Below, piece after piece: positions 51,034 to 57,262 of a DNA stretch of 57,262 nt (position 1 is the stretch's first letter; the number at the start of each line of letters is the position of its first letter). A program made the position numbers and the translations under genes. Source of the stretch: Burkholderiales bacterium (GTDB lineage Bacteria > Pseudomonadota > Gammaproteobacteria > Burkholderiales > SG8-41); the NCBI GenBank assembly GCA_036262035.1, contig DATAJS010000012.1:1-57262 (forward strand), given 5' to 3'. The notes below the pieces were generated by a model. It searched no databases. It had not been told where the DNA came from and saw nothing but the letters and a program-made list of their open reading frames with translations.

Positions 51034-51930
51034 ATGGACAAGCTCGCCGCGATGGGCACGTTCGCCGCGATCGTCGACCGCGGCAGCCTCACCGCCGCGG
51101 CGGACGCCCTCAACGCCTCGCTGCCGACGGTCGTGCGCACGCTCGCCGCGCTGGAGAAAGAGCTGGGCGTGCGCCTCCTCAACCGCACCACGCGGCGCAT
51201 CGCGCTGACCGAGGAAGGCCGCTATTACCTCGAGCGCTGCCGGCGTGTGCTGGCGGAGATCGACGAAGCGGAGCTCGGCCTCTCGGCGCAGCAGAAAGAA
51301 CCCAGCGGCACGCTGTCGGTCACCGCGTCGGTCATGTTCGGCCGCATGCACCTGGCGCCCGCGGTGACCGCGTTCCTGAAGCAGTTTCCGGCGACTCGCG
51401 TCGAGATGCTGCTGCTCGACCGCGTGGTGAGCCTCGTCGAGGAAGGCATCGACGTCGGCGTGCGCATCGGCGCGTTGAGCGATTCGTCGCTGATCGCGAT
51501 ACCGGTCGGCAAGGTGCGCCGCATCGTGTGCGCGAGCCCGGCGTTGTTGAAGCGCGTTGGGACACCGAAGCATCCGAAAGAGCTCGCATCGCTCGACTGC
51601 ATCGGCTTCACCGGCTTAGCCAACGGACCGCAGTGGAGCTTCGTCGAGAACGGCCGGACCGTCGCGGTGCCGGCGAAGACAGTGCTCACGTGCAACCAGG
51701 CGTACGCGTCGATGGATGCGTGCGCGGCAGGACTCGGCTTCGGCGTCTTCCTGTCCTACATGATCAGGCCGCTGGAGCGCGAGAAGCAGCTGAAAGTGGT
51801 GCTGGCCGAATTCGAGCCGCCCGCATTACCGGTCAACGTGGTGTATCCGCACGGACGGCTCGTCTCGACGCGCGTGCGAGCGTTTCTCGACTCGCTGGCG
51901 AAGCAGCTGCCAAAGGCGCTCGCCGACTAA
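51034..51930 (+). CDS. LysR-type transcriptional regulator
   Basis: The 298-residue protein has a LysR helix-turn-helix (M-G-T-F-A-A-I-V-D-R-G-S-L-T-A-A-A-D-A-L-N) and effector domain. It belongs to the group with M-D-K-L-x-x-M-G-T-F at the start, often controlling small oxidoreductases and efflux genes. It runs convergent to the flavin-nucleotide-binding protein gene, overlapping it by 4 bp, and is divergent from the haloperoxidase-like gene (121 bp apart). The latter is therefore the likeliest target. Confidence 0.93.
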   Translation: MDKLAAMGTFAAIVDRGSLTAAADALNASLPTVVRTLAALEKELGVRLLNRTTRRIALTEEGRYYLERCRRVLAEIDEAELGLSAQQKEPSGTLSVTASVMFGRMHLAPAVTAFLKQFPATRVEMLLLDRVVSLVEEGIDVGVRIGALSDSSLIAIPVGKVRRIVCASPALLKRVGTPKHPKELASLDCIGFTGLANGPQWSFVENGRTVAVPAKTVLTCNQAYASMDACAAGLGFGVFLSYMIRPLEREKQLKVVLAEFEPPALPVNVVYPHGRLVSTRVRAFLDSLAKQLPKALAD

Positions 51931-52349
51931 GCAGGAACGAGCCTCGGAATGTGCCGCGAGCAGTTCCACTCCCAGGACGAGAGCGTGAAGACGATCGCGT
52001 GCTCGACCGTCGCGTCGTATTCGCGGTCGACGACGCGTTTCAGGAACTCGGCATCGTCGACCACCACGCGCGCGCGTCCCCACAGCTTGAGCCGCCGGCC
52101 GGCGGCGTAATCCATGAGGAACATGAACGCGCGCTCGTTGCGCGCGAGATTGCCGGTGGTCACGTACTGGCGATTGCCGGCGTAATCGGCGAAGGCGATG
52201 GTGCGGCCGTCGAGCACGCGCAGGAAGCCCGCGGGCCCTCCCCGGTGCTGGACGTACGGCTGGCCTTCGGCGCTCGCGGTGGCGATGTAGGCCGAGTTGC
52301 GCGCGGCGATGAACGCGACGGCGTCGGCGGAAAGCGCGCGCTCGGTCAT
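51927..52349 (-). CDS. Pyridoxamine 5'-phosphate oxidase-family protein
   Basis: The 140-residue protein is a split-barrel flavin-binding protein with the motifs F-L-R-V-L-D-G-R-T-I-A-F-A-D and N-L-A-R-N-E-R-A-F-M-F-L-M. Such small members bind FMN, F420-like or haem ligands and reduce or sense small molecules. Its start overlaps the stop of the upstream cupin gene by ATGA, so the two are translationally coupled. Confidence 0.88.
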   Translation of the reverse strand: MTERALSADAVAFIAARNSAYIATASAEGQPYVQHRGGPAGFLRVLDGRTIAFADYAGNRQYVTTGNLARNERAFMFLMDYAAGRRLKLWGRARVVVDDAEFLKRVVDREYDATVEHAIVFTLSSWEWNCSRHIPRLVPA

Positions 52350-52810
52350 TTACCTCTCGGGTCGTCGGCGGGATTCACGTAGGTGACCGTCCACGGCCCC
52401 ATCACGTTGAGCTGGAAGATCACCTCTTCCTTCGCGATCGCGAAGTGCGGCTGCTTCGGCGGCATGAGGAGCACCGTGCCCGGCGGCATCGCGGTGGCTT
52501 TCTGCGGCTCCCACTTGTCTCCCATACCGATGTAGAGCGTTCCGGAGAGGATGGTCGAGCGCTCGACCGTGCCGTGATAGTGCGGCGCGACCTTGTAACC
52601 CGCCGGCAGCTTGATCCGTATCGTGACGAAGCCTTCCTTGTTCGGATCGCCCTCGATGACGGCGACCTTGGCGCCCGGCGGCAGCGACTTCACGTCCATC
52701 CATTTGAGGTCGGACGGCCGGACGATGCGATGGTGGTCCGCAGACGCTGCGTAGGCCGAGGACGCCGTCACCGCGAGCAGCACGGCCGTTGCGATAGCTC
52801 TGATCGTCAT
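52346..52810 (-). CDS. Exported cupin-domain protein (paralogue 2)
   Basis: The 154-residue product has a signal peptide (ending A-Y-A-A) and a cupin barrel with A-P-H-Y-H-G-T-V-E-R (motif 1) and K-Q-P-H-F-A-I (motif 2). The C-terminus V-T-Y-V-N-P-A-D-D-P-R closely matches the cupin at 45841. ATG at 52810 is preferred since GGAG sits 6 bases upstream; ATG at 52816 is part of that site. The ATGA overlap with the flavin protein suggests coordinated function, perhaps protection from oxidants. Confidence 0.87.
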   Translation of the reverse strand: MTIRAIATAVLLAVTASSAYAASADHHRIVRPSDLKWMDVKSLPPGAKVAVIEGDPNKEGFVTIRIKLPAGYKVAPHYHGTVERSTILSGTLYIGMGDKWEPQKATAMPPGTVLLMPPKQPHFAIAKEEVIFQLNVMGPWTVTYVNPADDPRGK

Positions 52811-52912
52811 CGACATCTCCGTGGTTGAGCGCCGTGTTCGCAGTGTGGCAGCGGCATCGGGCGGGATAAAGGACACCGGCGGCAACGCAGTACTGCGCGT
52901 AATGCAATAGTT

Positions 52913-53875
52913 TCAATCCGCGCGGATGCTCGCGGCCTTGATCACCGCGCCCCAGCGATTGATCTCCTCCTCCAGGAGCCTGGCGGCCTGCGCCGGCGTA
53001 TTGCCGACGGGGTCGAGCGCCATGTCGGCCAGGCGCTTTTTCATGTCGGCCGCGCGAAGCGACGCGGTGACCTCGCGGTTGAGCCGCTCGACCACCGGCT
53101 GCGGCGTACCCGCCGGCACCGCGAACCCCATCCAGTAGAGCATCACGAATTGCGGCAGGCCGGCCTCGGGCGCGCTCGGGACATCGGCCAGCGCCGCCGA
53201 GCGCTTGTCGTCGGTCACCATCAGCGCGCGCAGCTTGCCCGACTTCACGTGCGGCAGCGTGGTCGTCACCGCGCTGACGAGCATCTGCACCTGTCCGGCG
53301 ATGAGATCGGCGAGCACCGCGCCCGCGCCCTTGTAGGGAATGTGCACGATGTCCACGCCGGCGAGGCTCTTGAAGAGCTCGCCGCCGAGGTGCGTGTTGG
53401 TGCCGTTGCCGCCTGAGCCGTAATTGAGCTTGCCCGGCTGCGCCTTCGCGAGCGCGATCAGCTCCTTCACGCTCGAAGCTTTCACCGACGGGTTCACCAC
53501 CATCACGTGCGGCACCGATATCGCGGTCGTCACCGGCGGCAGCGCCTTGCGCGGATCGAACGGCAGCGTGGTGATGAGCGTTGCGCCGATGGCGTACGAC
53601 AGCTCCTGCGCCAGCACGGTATAGCCGTCGGGCGCGGCGCGCGCGACCGCGCTCCAGCCGACGACGCCGCCCCCGCCGGTGCGGTTGTCGACGAGCACCT
53701 GTTTGCCGAGCGATGCCGTGAGCTCGTGCGCGATGAGGCGCGACACGATGTCGGTCGTGCCGCCGGTCGCGTAAGGCACGACGATCGTCACCGATTTGGT
53801 GGGGTAGGCCTGCGCGAAAACGCCGGCGGCATACAACGACGAGACCGCGAAAGCGATCACCCTGGCGATATGCAT
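52913..53875 (-). CDS. Bug/TctC-family periplasmic receptor (7 of 9)
   Basis: The 320-residue protein has a signal peptide (M-H-I-A-R-V-I-A-F-A-V-S-S-L, ending V-F-A-Q) and the motifs Y-P-T-K-S-V-T-I-V-V-P-Y, N-R-T-G-G-G-G-V, P-D-G-Y-T and I-P-Y-K-G-A-G-A-V. The last differs from the usual K-G-x-x-P-A. It has the same strand as its next neighbour, separated by a repeat-rich 116 bp. Confidence 0.93.
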   Translation of the reverse strand: MHIARVIAFAVSSLYAAGVFAQAYPTKSVTIVVPYATGGTTDIVSRLIAHELTASLGKQVLVDNRTGGGGVVGWSAVARAAPDGYTVLAQELSYAIGATLITTLPFDPRKALPPVTTAISVPHVMVVNPSVKASSVKELIALAKAQPGKLNYGSGGNGTNTHLGGELFKSLAGVDIVHIPYKGAGAVLADLIAGQVQMLVSAVTTTLPHVKSGKLRALMVTDDKRSAALADVPSAPEAGLPQFVMLYWMGFAVPAGTPQPVVERLNREVTASLRAADMKKRLADMALDPVGNTPAQAARLLEEEINRWGAVIKAASIRAD

Positions 53876-53889
53876 TGCGAACCTCCCTC

Positions 53890-53990
53890 ATCCAGTCATT
53901 CCCGACCCGCGGCAGCGGAAGTGATCGGGAATCCATGTTGACTTTGACGATCCTGAAGATGGATTCCCGCCTGCGCGGGAATGACGAACT
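53890..53990. repeat. Two head-to-head GGATTCCCG hairpin repeats
   Basis: CATTCCCGACC .. GATCGGGAATCC (53897-53936) and GGATTCCCGCCTGCGCGGGAATGAC (53960-53984) are each palindromic. The first belongs to the family forming the outer arms of the accessory island (ATGGATTCCxGATC). They lie between two Bug genes. Confidence 0.75.
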
Positions 53991-53991
53991 C

Positions 53992-54930
53992 TCAGTGCGT
54001 CTTCAGCTTCGCGTAAGCGACGACCTTTTCCCATTTCTCGAGGTCGTGCTTGAGCAGATCGAAGAAGCGTGACGGCGGGCCGCCGCCCGCATCGACGCCG
54101 TCGGCGGCCAGCCGCGCCTTGATCTCGGGAAGCTGGAGTATGCGGTTGGTCTCCGCGTTCCAGCGGTTCACGAGCGACTGCGGCAGCGCTTTCGGTCCGA
54201 TGAACGCCTGCCACGCGTAGGTCTCGTAACCGGGCACGGTTTCGAGGAACGTCGGCACTTCCGGCATCGCGCTCGATCGCTTCGCGCTCGTCACCGCGAG
54301 CGCGCGCAGGCGGCCCGCCTTCACGTGCGGATAGATCACCAGCGGACTCCCCAGCAGGAGCTGGATCTGGCCGCCGATGAGGTCGTTCAGCGCCGGGCCC
54401 TGCCCCTTATAGGGAACGTGCGTCATCCGCGTGCCGGCCATCATGTTGAAGAACTCGGTCGAGAGGTGCACGCTGCCGCCGGTGCCCGACGAGCCGTAGT
54501 TGAGCTTGCCGGGATTGGCCTTGGCGTACGCAATGAGCTCCTGCACGCTCGTGACCGGCAGCGACGGATGCACCGCCGCGAGCTGCGGCGAGATCGTCAC
54601 CAGCACGATCGGCCTGATGTCGTTCACCGGGTGGTAGGGGAGCGTGAGCGTCGACGCGCTCGCCGAGTAGCTGCTCGACACCATGGTGATGGTGTAGCCG
54701 TCGGGCGCGGCGCGCACGCCCGCCTCGATGCCGATCAGCCCTGCGGCGCCGGATCGATTGTCGATCACCACCGATTGCTTGAACGCCGCGCTCAGGTGCG
54801 GTGCGATGATGCGCGCCATCGTGTCGACCGGCCCGCCGGCCGCGAACGGCACGATGAGCCGGATGGGCTTGGTCGGGTAGCTCTGCTCGGCTGCGTAGAC
54901 GCCGCCGGCGGCGAGCAAGCCCACGGTCAT
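53992..54930 (-). CDS. Bug/TctC-family periplasmic receptor (8 of 9)
   Basis: The 312-residue protein has the family motifs Y-P-T-K-P-I-R-L-I-V-P-F, D-N-R-S-G-A-A-G-L, P-D-G-Y-T and V-P-Y-K-G-Q-G-P-A. ATG at 54930 gives a signal-like start (M-T-V-G-L-L-A-A-G-G-V-Y-A-A) that lacks the usual basic residues. ATG at 55020 gives a longer leader, but that extra part is wholly the palindromic repeat 54927-55018. The repeat insertion may have replaced the native start. Its stop-to-start distance from the DapA-like gene (55029) suggests cotranscription. Confidence 0.88.
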   Translation of the reverse strand: MTVGLLAAGGVYAAEQSYPTKPIRLIVPFAAGGPVDTMARIIAPHLSAAFKQSVVIDNRSGAAGLIGIEAGVRAAPDGYTITMVSSSYSASASTLTLPYHPVNDIRPIVLVTISPQLAAVHPSLPVTSVQELIAYAKANPGKLNYGSSGTGGSVHLSTEFFNMMAGTRMTHVPYKGQGPALNDLIGGQIQLLLGSPLVIYPHVKAGRLRALAVTSAKRSSAMPEVPTFLETVPGYETYAWQAFIGPKALPQSLVNRWNAETNRILQLPEIKARLAADGVDAGGGPPSRFFDLLKHDLEKWEKVVAYAKLKTH

Positions 54931-55018
54931 TGCGAGCCGCAACGCGGCGAAGCAATCCCGGAGCGTCCGTTTAGCGTGCGCCACGAGATCGCTTCGTCGC
55001 GCTGCTCCTCGCGATGAC
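54927..55018. repeat. 92-bp palindromic GTCATTGCGAG element
   Basis: GTCATTGCGAGC.. at the left and ..CTCGCGATGAC at the right are 32-base imperfect inverted ends (26 of 32 paired) of a non-coding element. Related GTCATCGCGAGG sequence lies at about 21196-21234. It is MITE-like in size and form but carries no visible transposase. Confidence 0.75.
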
Positions 55019-55028
55019 ATCGGAAGGC

Positions 55029-55985
55029 CTACAGGAGTTCGAGCTTGTTCATCAGCGCCCGCACGCCGTCGCGCTCTTCCTTCGGCGCATCGACATCGGG
55101 CGGCCGCACGCGCGGGTTCGAGAAGATCCCCTGCGCCACCAGCGCTTCCTTGATGAACGAGGTCGTGGAGCCGACGTGGTGCTTGCGCGTCGCCCGCAAG
55201 GGCGCGCCGAAGATGTGGTCGGCGATCGGCGCGCACTTCTCGATGTAGACGTTGCGCGCTTCGGTGTACTTGCCTTCGAGGCAGTGGCCGATGAAGCGCG
55301 TCCAGTTCTGCCGCCCGAGCGCCATGATGCCGGCCTGCGCGCCGTCGGAGCCGATCATCATCATGCCGAGCATGTCGACGGTGTCGCCGCCGGTGACGAA
55401 GATCGAGAGCTTGCCTTTGAGGCGGTTCCACACCTGGTAGTAGTCGGCACACGTGAAGCACGAAGTCTTCATCGCGACGATCTGCTCGATCTCGTCGGCC
55501 ATCTTCGCCAGCGTGTCGTTCGAGTACGCGAGCCCGCGCTCGGCCGAGTACTTGAACACCGAGATCGGCATGTTCACTTCTTTGGCGAGCTGCTTGAAGA
55601 ACTGGAAGGGCGCCTCTTCGCGATCCATGAGGCGCCGCATCCACAGCACGTCGAAAGGCGGCATGACTTCGATGATGTCCGCGCCGGCTTCCTTCGCCTC
55701 GTGCGCGGACTGCACCATCTCCGACATGCGGTTGCCGATGACGCCGGACATGATGGGAATGTGCGCGGGCGCGGTCTGTCTCGCGAGCGTGATCAGCCGC
55801 CGCTTCTCCTCGGGCTCGAGCGCGTAGACCTCGCCGACGAGCGCATTGACGTAGATCGCGCACAGCCGGTCGGCGCTGCTGACCTCTTTCACGTGCTTGA
55901 CGTACTCCTGCTCGTTGATGGAGAAGTCCGCGTTGTACGGGACCAGTGCGCTTGCGATGTATCCGGTGAGGCGCGGATCTTTCAC
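55029..55985 (-). CDS. DapA/N-acetylneuraminate lyase family protein
   Basis: The 318-residue TIM-barrel protein belongs to the dihydrodipicolinate synthase family. V-F-K-Y-S supplies the Tyr, I-V-A-M-K-T-S-C-F supplies the Schiff-base Lys, and G-G-D-T-V-D-M-L-G follows in the barrel. Residues that differ from DapA (S-C-F after Lys) suggest another 2-oxo acid aldolase or hydratase, and its place next to two Bug genes suggests a catabolic role, not lysine synthesis. Confidence 0.92.
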   Translation of the reverse strand: MKDPRLTGYIASALVPYNADFSINEQEYVKHVKEVSSADRLCAIYVNALVGEVYALEPEEKRRLITLARQTAPAHIPIMSGVIGNRMSEMVQSAHEAKEAGADIIEVMPPFDVLWMRRLMDREEAPFQFFKQLAKEVNMPISVFKYSAERGLAYSNDTLAKMADEIEQIVAMKTSCFTCADYYQVWNRLKGKLSIFVTGGDTVDMLGMMMIGSDGAQAGIMALGRQNWTRFIGHCLEGKYTEARNVYIEKCAPIADHIFGAPLRATRKHHVGSTTSFIKEALVAQGIFSNPRVRPPDVDAPKEERDGVRALMNKLELL

Positions 55986-56067
55986 GACGACTCCCTTCGA
56001 GCATGAGCAGGATGTGATAGCTTTGGATTCTAGCTGCCGTCAACGACAAGGTCGAACGAGAGACCGC

Positions 56068-57027
56068 ATGCTGATCAAAACTTGGAGTGTCGCGCTTCTC
56101 GCGCTGCTGCCTGCGATCGCGAGCGCGCAAGCGTATCCGGCGAAGCCGATTCGCATCGTCGTGCCGTTCCAGTCGGGCGGCAGCGTCGAGCCGCTGGTAC
56201 GTGTCGTCGCGCAGAAGCTGACCGCGGTTTACGGCAAGCCGGTCGTCATCGAGAACAGGCCGGGCGCCGGCGGCATGACCGGCACCGAGTACGTCGCGAA
56301 GACGCCGGCCGACGGCTACACGCTGCTCGCGACGCCGAGCGCGTTCGTCATGAACGCCGCGCTCAACCACAACGCGGTCTACGACCAGGTGAAGGATTTC
56401 GACGCGGTCGCGGGACTCGCGGCGTATCCGCTGCTGCTCGCGGTCCATCCGTCGCTGCCGGTGCACTCGGTGACAGCGCTCGTCGCGCTCGCCAAAGCCC
56501 AGCCCAGCGCACTCAACTACAGCTCCGGCGGCGTCGGCACGAGCAATCACATCGCCGCGGAGCTCTTCGGCCATCTCACCGGGACGCGGCTCACGCACGT
56601 GCCTTATAAAGGCGGCGGCCCGGCGTTCACCGCGCTCGTCGCCGGCGAAGTGCACCTCATGTTCGTCGCGTCGCAGACCGCGGCGCCGCTGCTCAAATCG
56701 GGCAAGCTGCGCGTGCTCGCGGTCAGCACCGCCAAGCGCTCGCCGTTCTTCGCCGACGTGCCGACGGTCGCCGAAGCGGGCGTGCCGGGTTACGAGGTCG
56801 CGTCGTGGACCGCGCTGTTCGCGCCGGCGGGAACGCCTGCGGCTGTCTTGAACGGTCTCAATGCCGAAGTGGCGAAAGGCCTCACGCAGGCCGATGCCGC
56901 CGAAGCGCTGCAGAGACAAGGCCTCGAGCGCTTCGCCGGCAGCGCCGACGAGATCGGCGCCGCGATCCGCGGCGAAGCGGCGAAATGGATGAAAGTCGTG
57001 AAAGCCGTCGGTATCAAGGCGCAGTAG
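56068..57027 (+). CDS. Bug/TctC-family periplasmic receptor (9 of 9)
   Basis: The 319-residue protein has a signal peptide (M-L-I-K-T-W-S-V-A-L-L-A-L-L, ending A-S-A-Q) and the motifs Y-P-A-K-P-I-R-I-V-V-P-F, E-N-R-P-G-A-G-G-M and V-P-Y-K-G-G-G-P-A. Upstream open frame is discarded because it overlaps the divergent DapA-like gene. The two divergent genes, 82 bp apart, probably serve the same pathway. Confidence 0.93.
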   Translation: MLIKTWSVALLALLPAIASAQAYPAKPIRIVVPFQSGGSVEPLVRVVAQKLTAVYGKPVVIENRPGAGGMTGTEYVAKTPADGYTLLATPSAFVMNAALNHNAVYDQVKDFDAVAGLAAYPLLLAVHPSLPVHSVTALVALAKAQPSALNYSSGGVGTSNHIAAELFGHLTGTRLTHVPYKGGGPAFTALVAGEVHLMFVASQTAAPLLKSGKLRVLAVSTAKRSPFFADVPTVAEAGVPGYEVASWTALFAPAGTPAAVLNGLNAEVAKGLTQADAAEALQRQGLERFAGSADEIGAAIRGEAAKWMKVVKAVGIKAQ

Positions 57028-57098
57028 CAATCAGTCGGAAGCATGAACGGCTTTCGGGACGGGCCGCCTTCTCCTTTCGCTTCATCCCCACACCCTTC

Positions 57099-57262
57099 GC
57101 CGCATCCCCCATACCCTTCCCGCCCTCCTCGCGCCGCTGCCTGCGCTGCCGCTGCGGCATCGGAACCCTGCGACGCCCGACAAGGACGGCGCTGCGAACT
57201 CGCCGCACCAGCTCGACTCGTTCAACCGCCCGTCACTTGCAAGCAGCATCGCGCGTGGCACC
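57099..57262 (+). repeat. Inverted copy of the repeat near position 1700
   Basis: This stretch matches the reverse complement of 1629-1795 at about nine bases in ten, and it reaches the window edge. A shorter direct echo (CCCCACACCCTTC-CCGCATC) precedes it at 57087. No gene is supported in 57028-57262. Confidence 0.85.

Overview
The window is GC-rich, densely coded chromosomal DNA of a betaproteobacterium, most likely Burkholderiales-related. The grounds are nine periplasmic receptors of the Bug/TctC type, many LysR-type regulators and small-molecule catabolic enzymes, a PEP-CTERM protein, and dispersed hairpin repeats of the GGGGTCAGGTCC kind. No rRNA or tRNA gene, CRISPR array, transposase or integrase was recognised. 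The species cannot be named from the sequence alone.

Layout. Positions 1-1442 are an integron gene-cassette array: four attC sites separate three one-gene cassettes (secreted unknown, small unknown, low-molecular-weight phosphatase-like), and no integrase is in view. After a repeat-filled gap come an MFS transporter with its LysR regulator (minus) and a divergent carboxymuconolactone decarboxylase-like/amidase pair (plus). Next are a PhnD-like binding protein, an unknown secreted protein, a nitronate monooxygenase-like enzyme and mnmC. Downstream of mnmC, about 1 kb of gene relics ends in a second, diverged copy of the mnmC 3' end. Then follow a PEP-CTERM protein, a LuxR-type regulator, exonuclease III, two Bug receptors and a beta-propeller protein with a haem c motif.

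Positions 21188-28246 form an accessory island of visibly lower GC, bounded by nested inverted repeats. It holds one more attC site with its cassette gene, a predicted PD-(D/E)XK nuclease, a possibly PUA-like protein, a large PHP-ATPase gene (TrlF-like) broken by one extra base, and a secreted unknown. This is the best candidate for a little-known system, plausibly defensive.

Positions 28247-57027 return to host-like catabolic DNA. They include a YVTN propeller, a DHFR-like reductase, an erythromycin esterase-like protein, four tandem Bug receptors with an aminotransferase, an ATPase-less double MshEN protein, a D-aminoacylase-type amidohydrolase, and a Rieske protein beside a PQQ dehydrogenase with a lanthanide-type motif. 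An HpcH/HpaI aldolase, a DHA2 transporter, a cysteine synthase, two paralogous cupins, a methyltransferase, a SARP/TolB/TPR regulator, a haloperoxidase-like protein, a LysR regulator, a flavin-nucleotide-binding protein, three more Bug receptors and a DapA-family lyase complete it. The general picture is scavenging and breakdown of varied organic acids, amides and amino-acid derivatives. The last 164 bases repeat, inverted, a sequence near position 1700.
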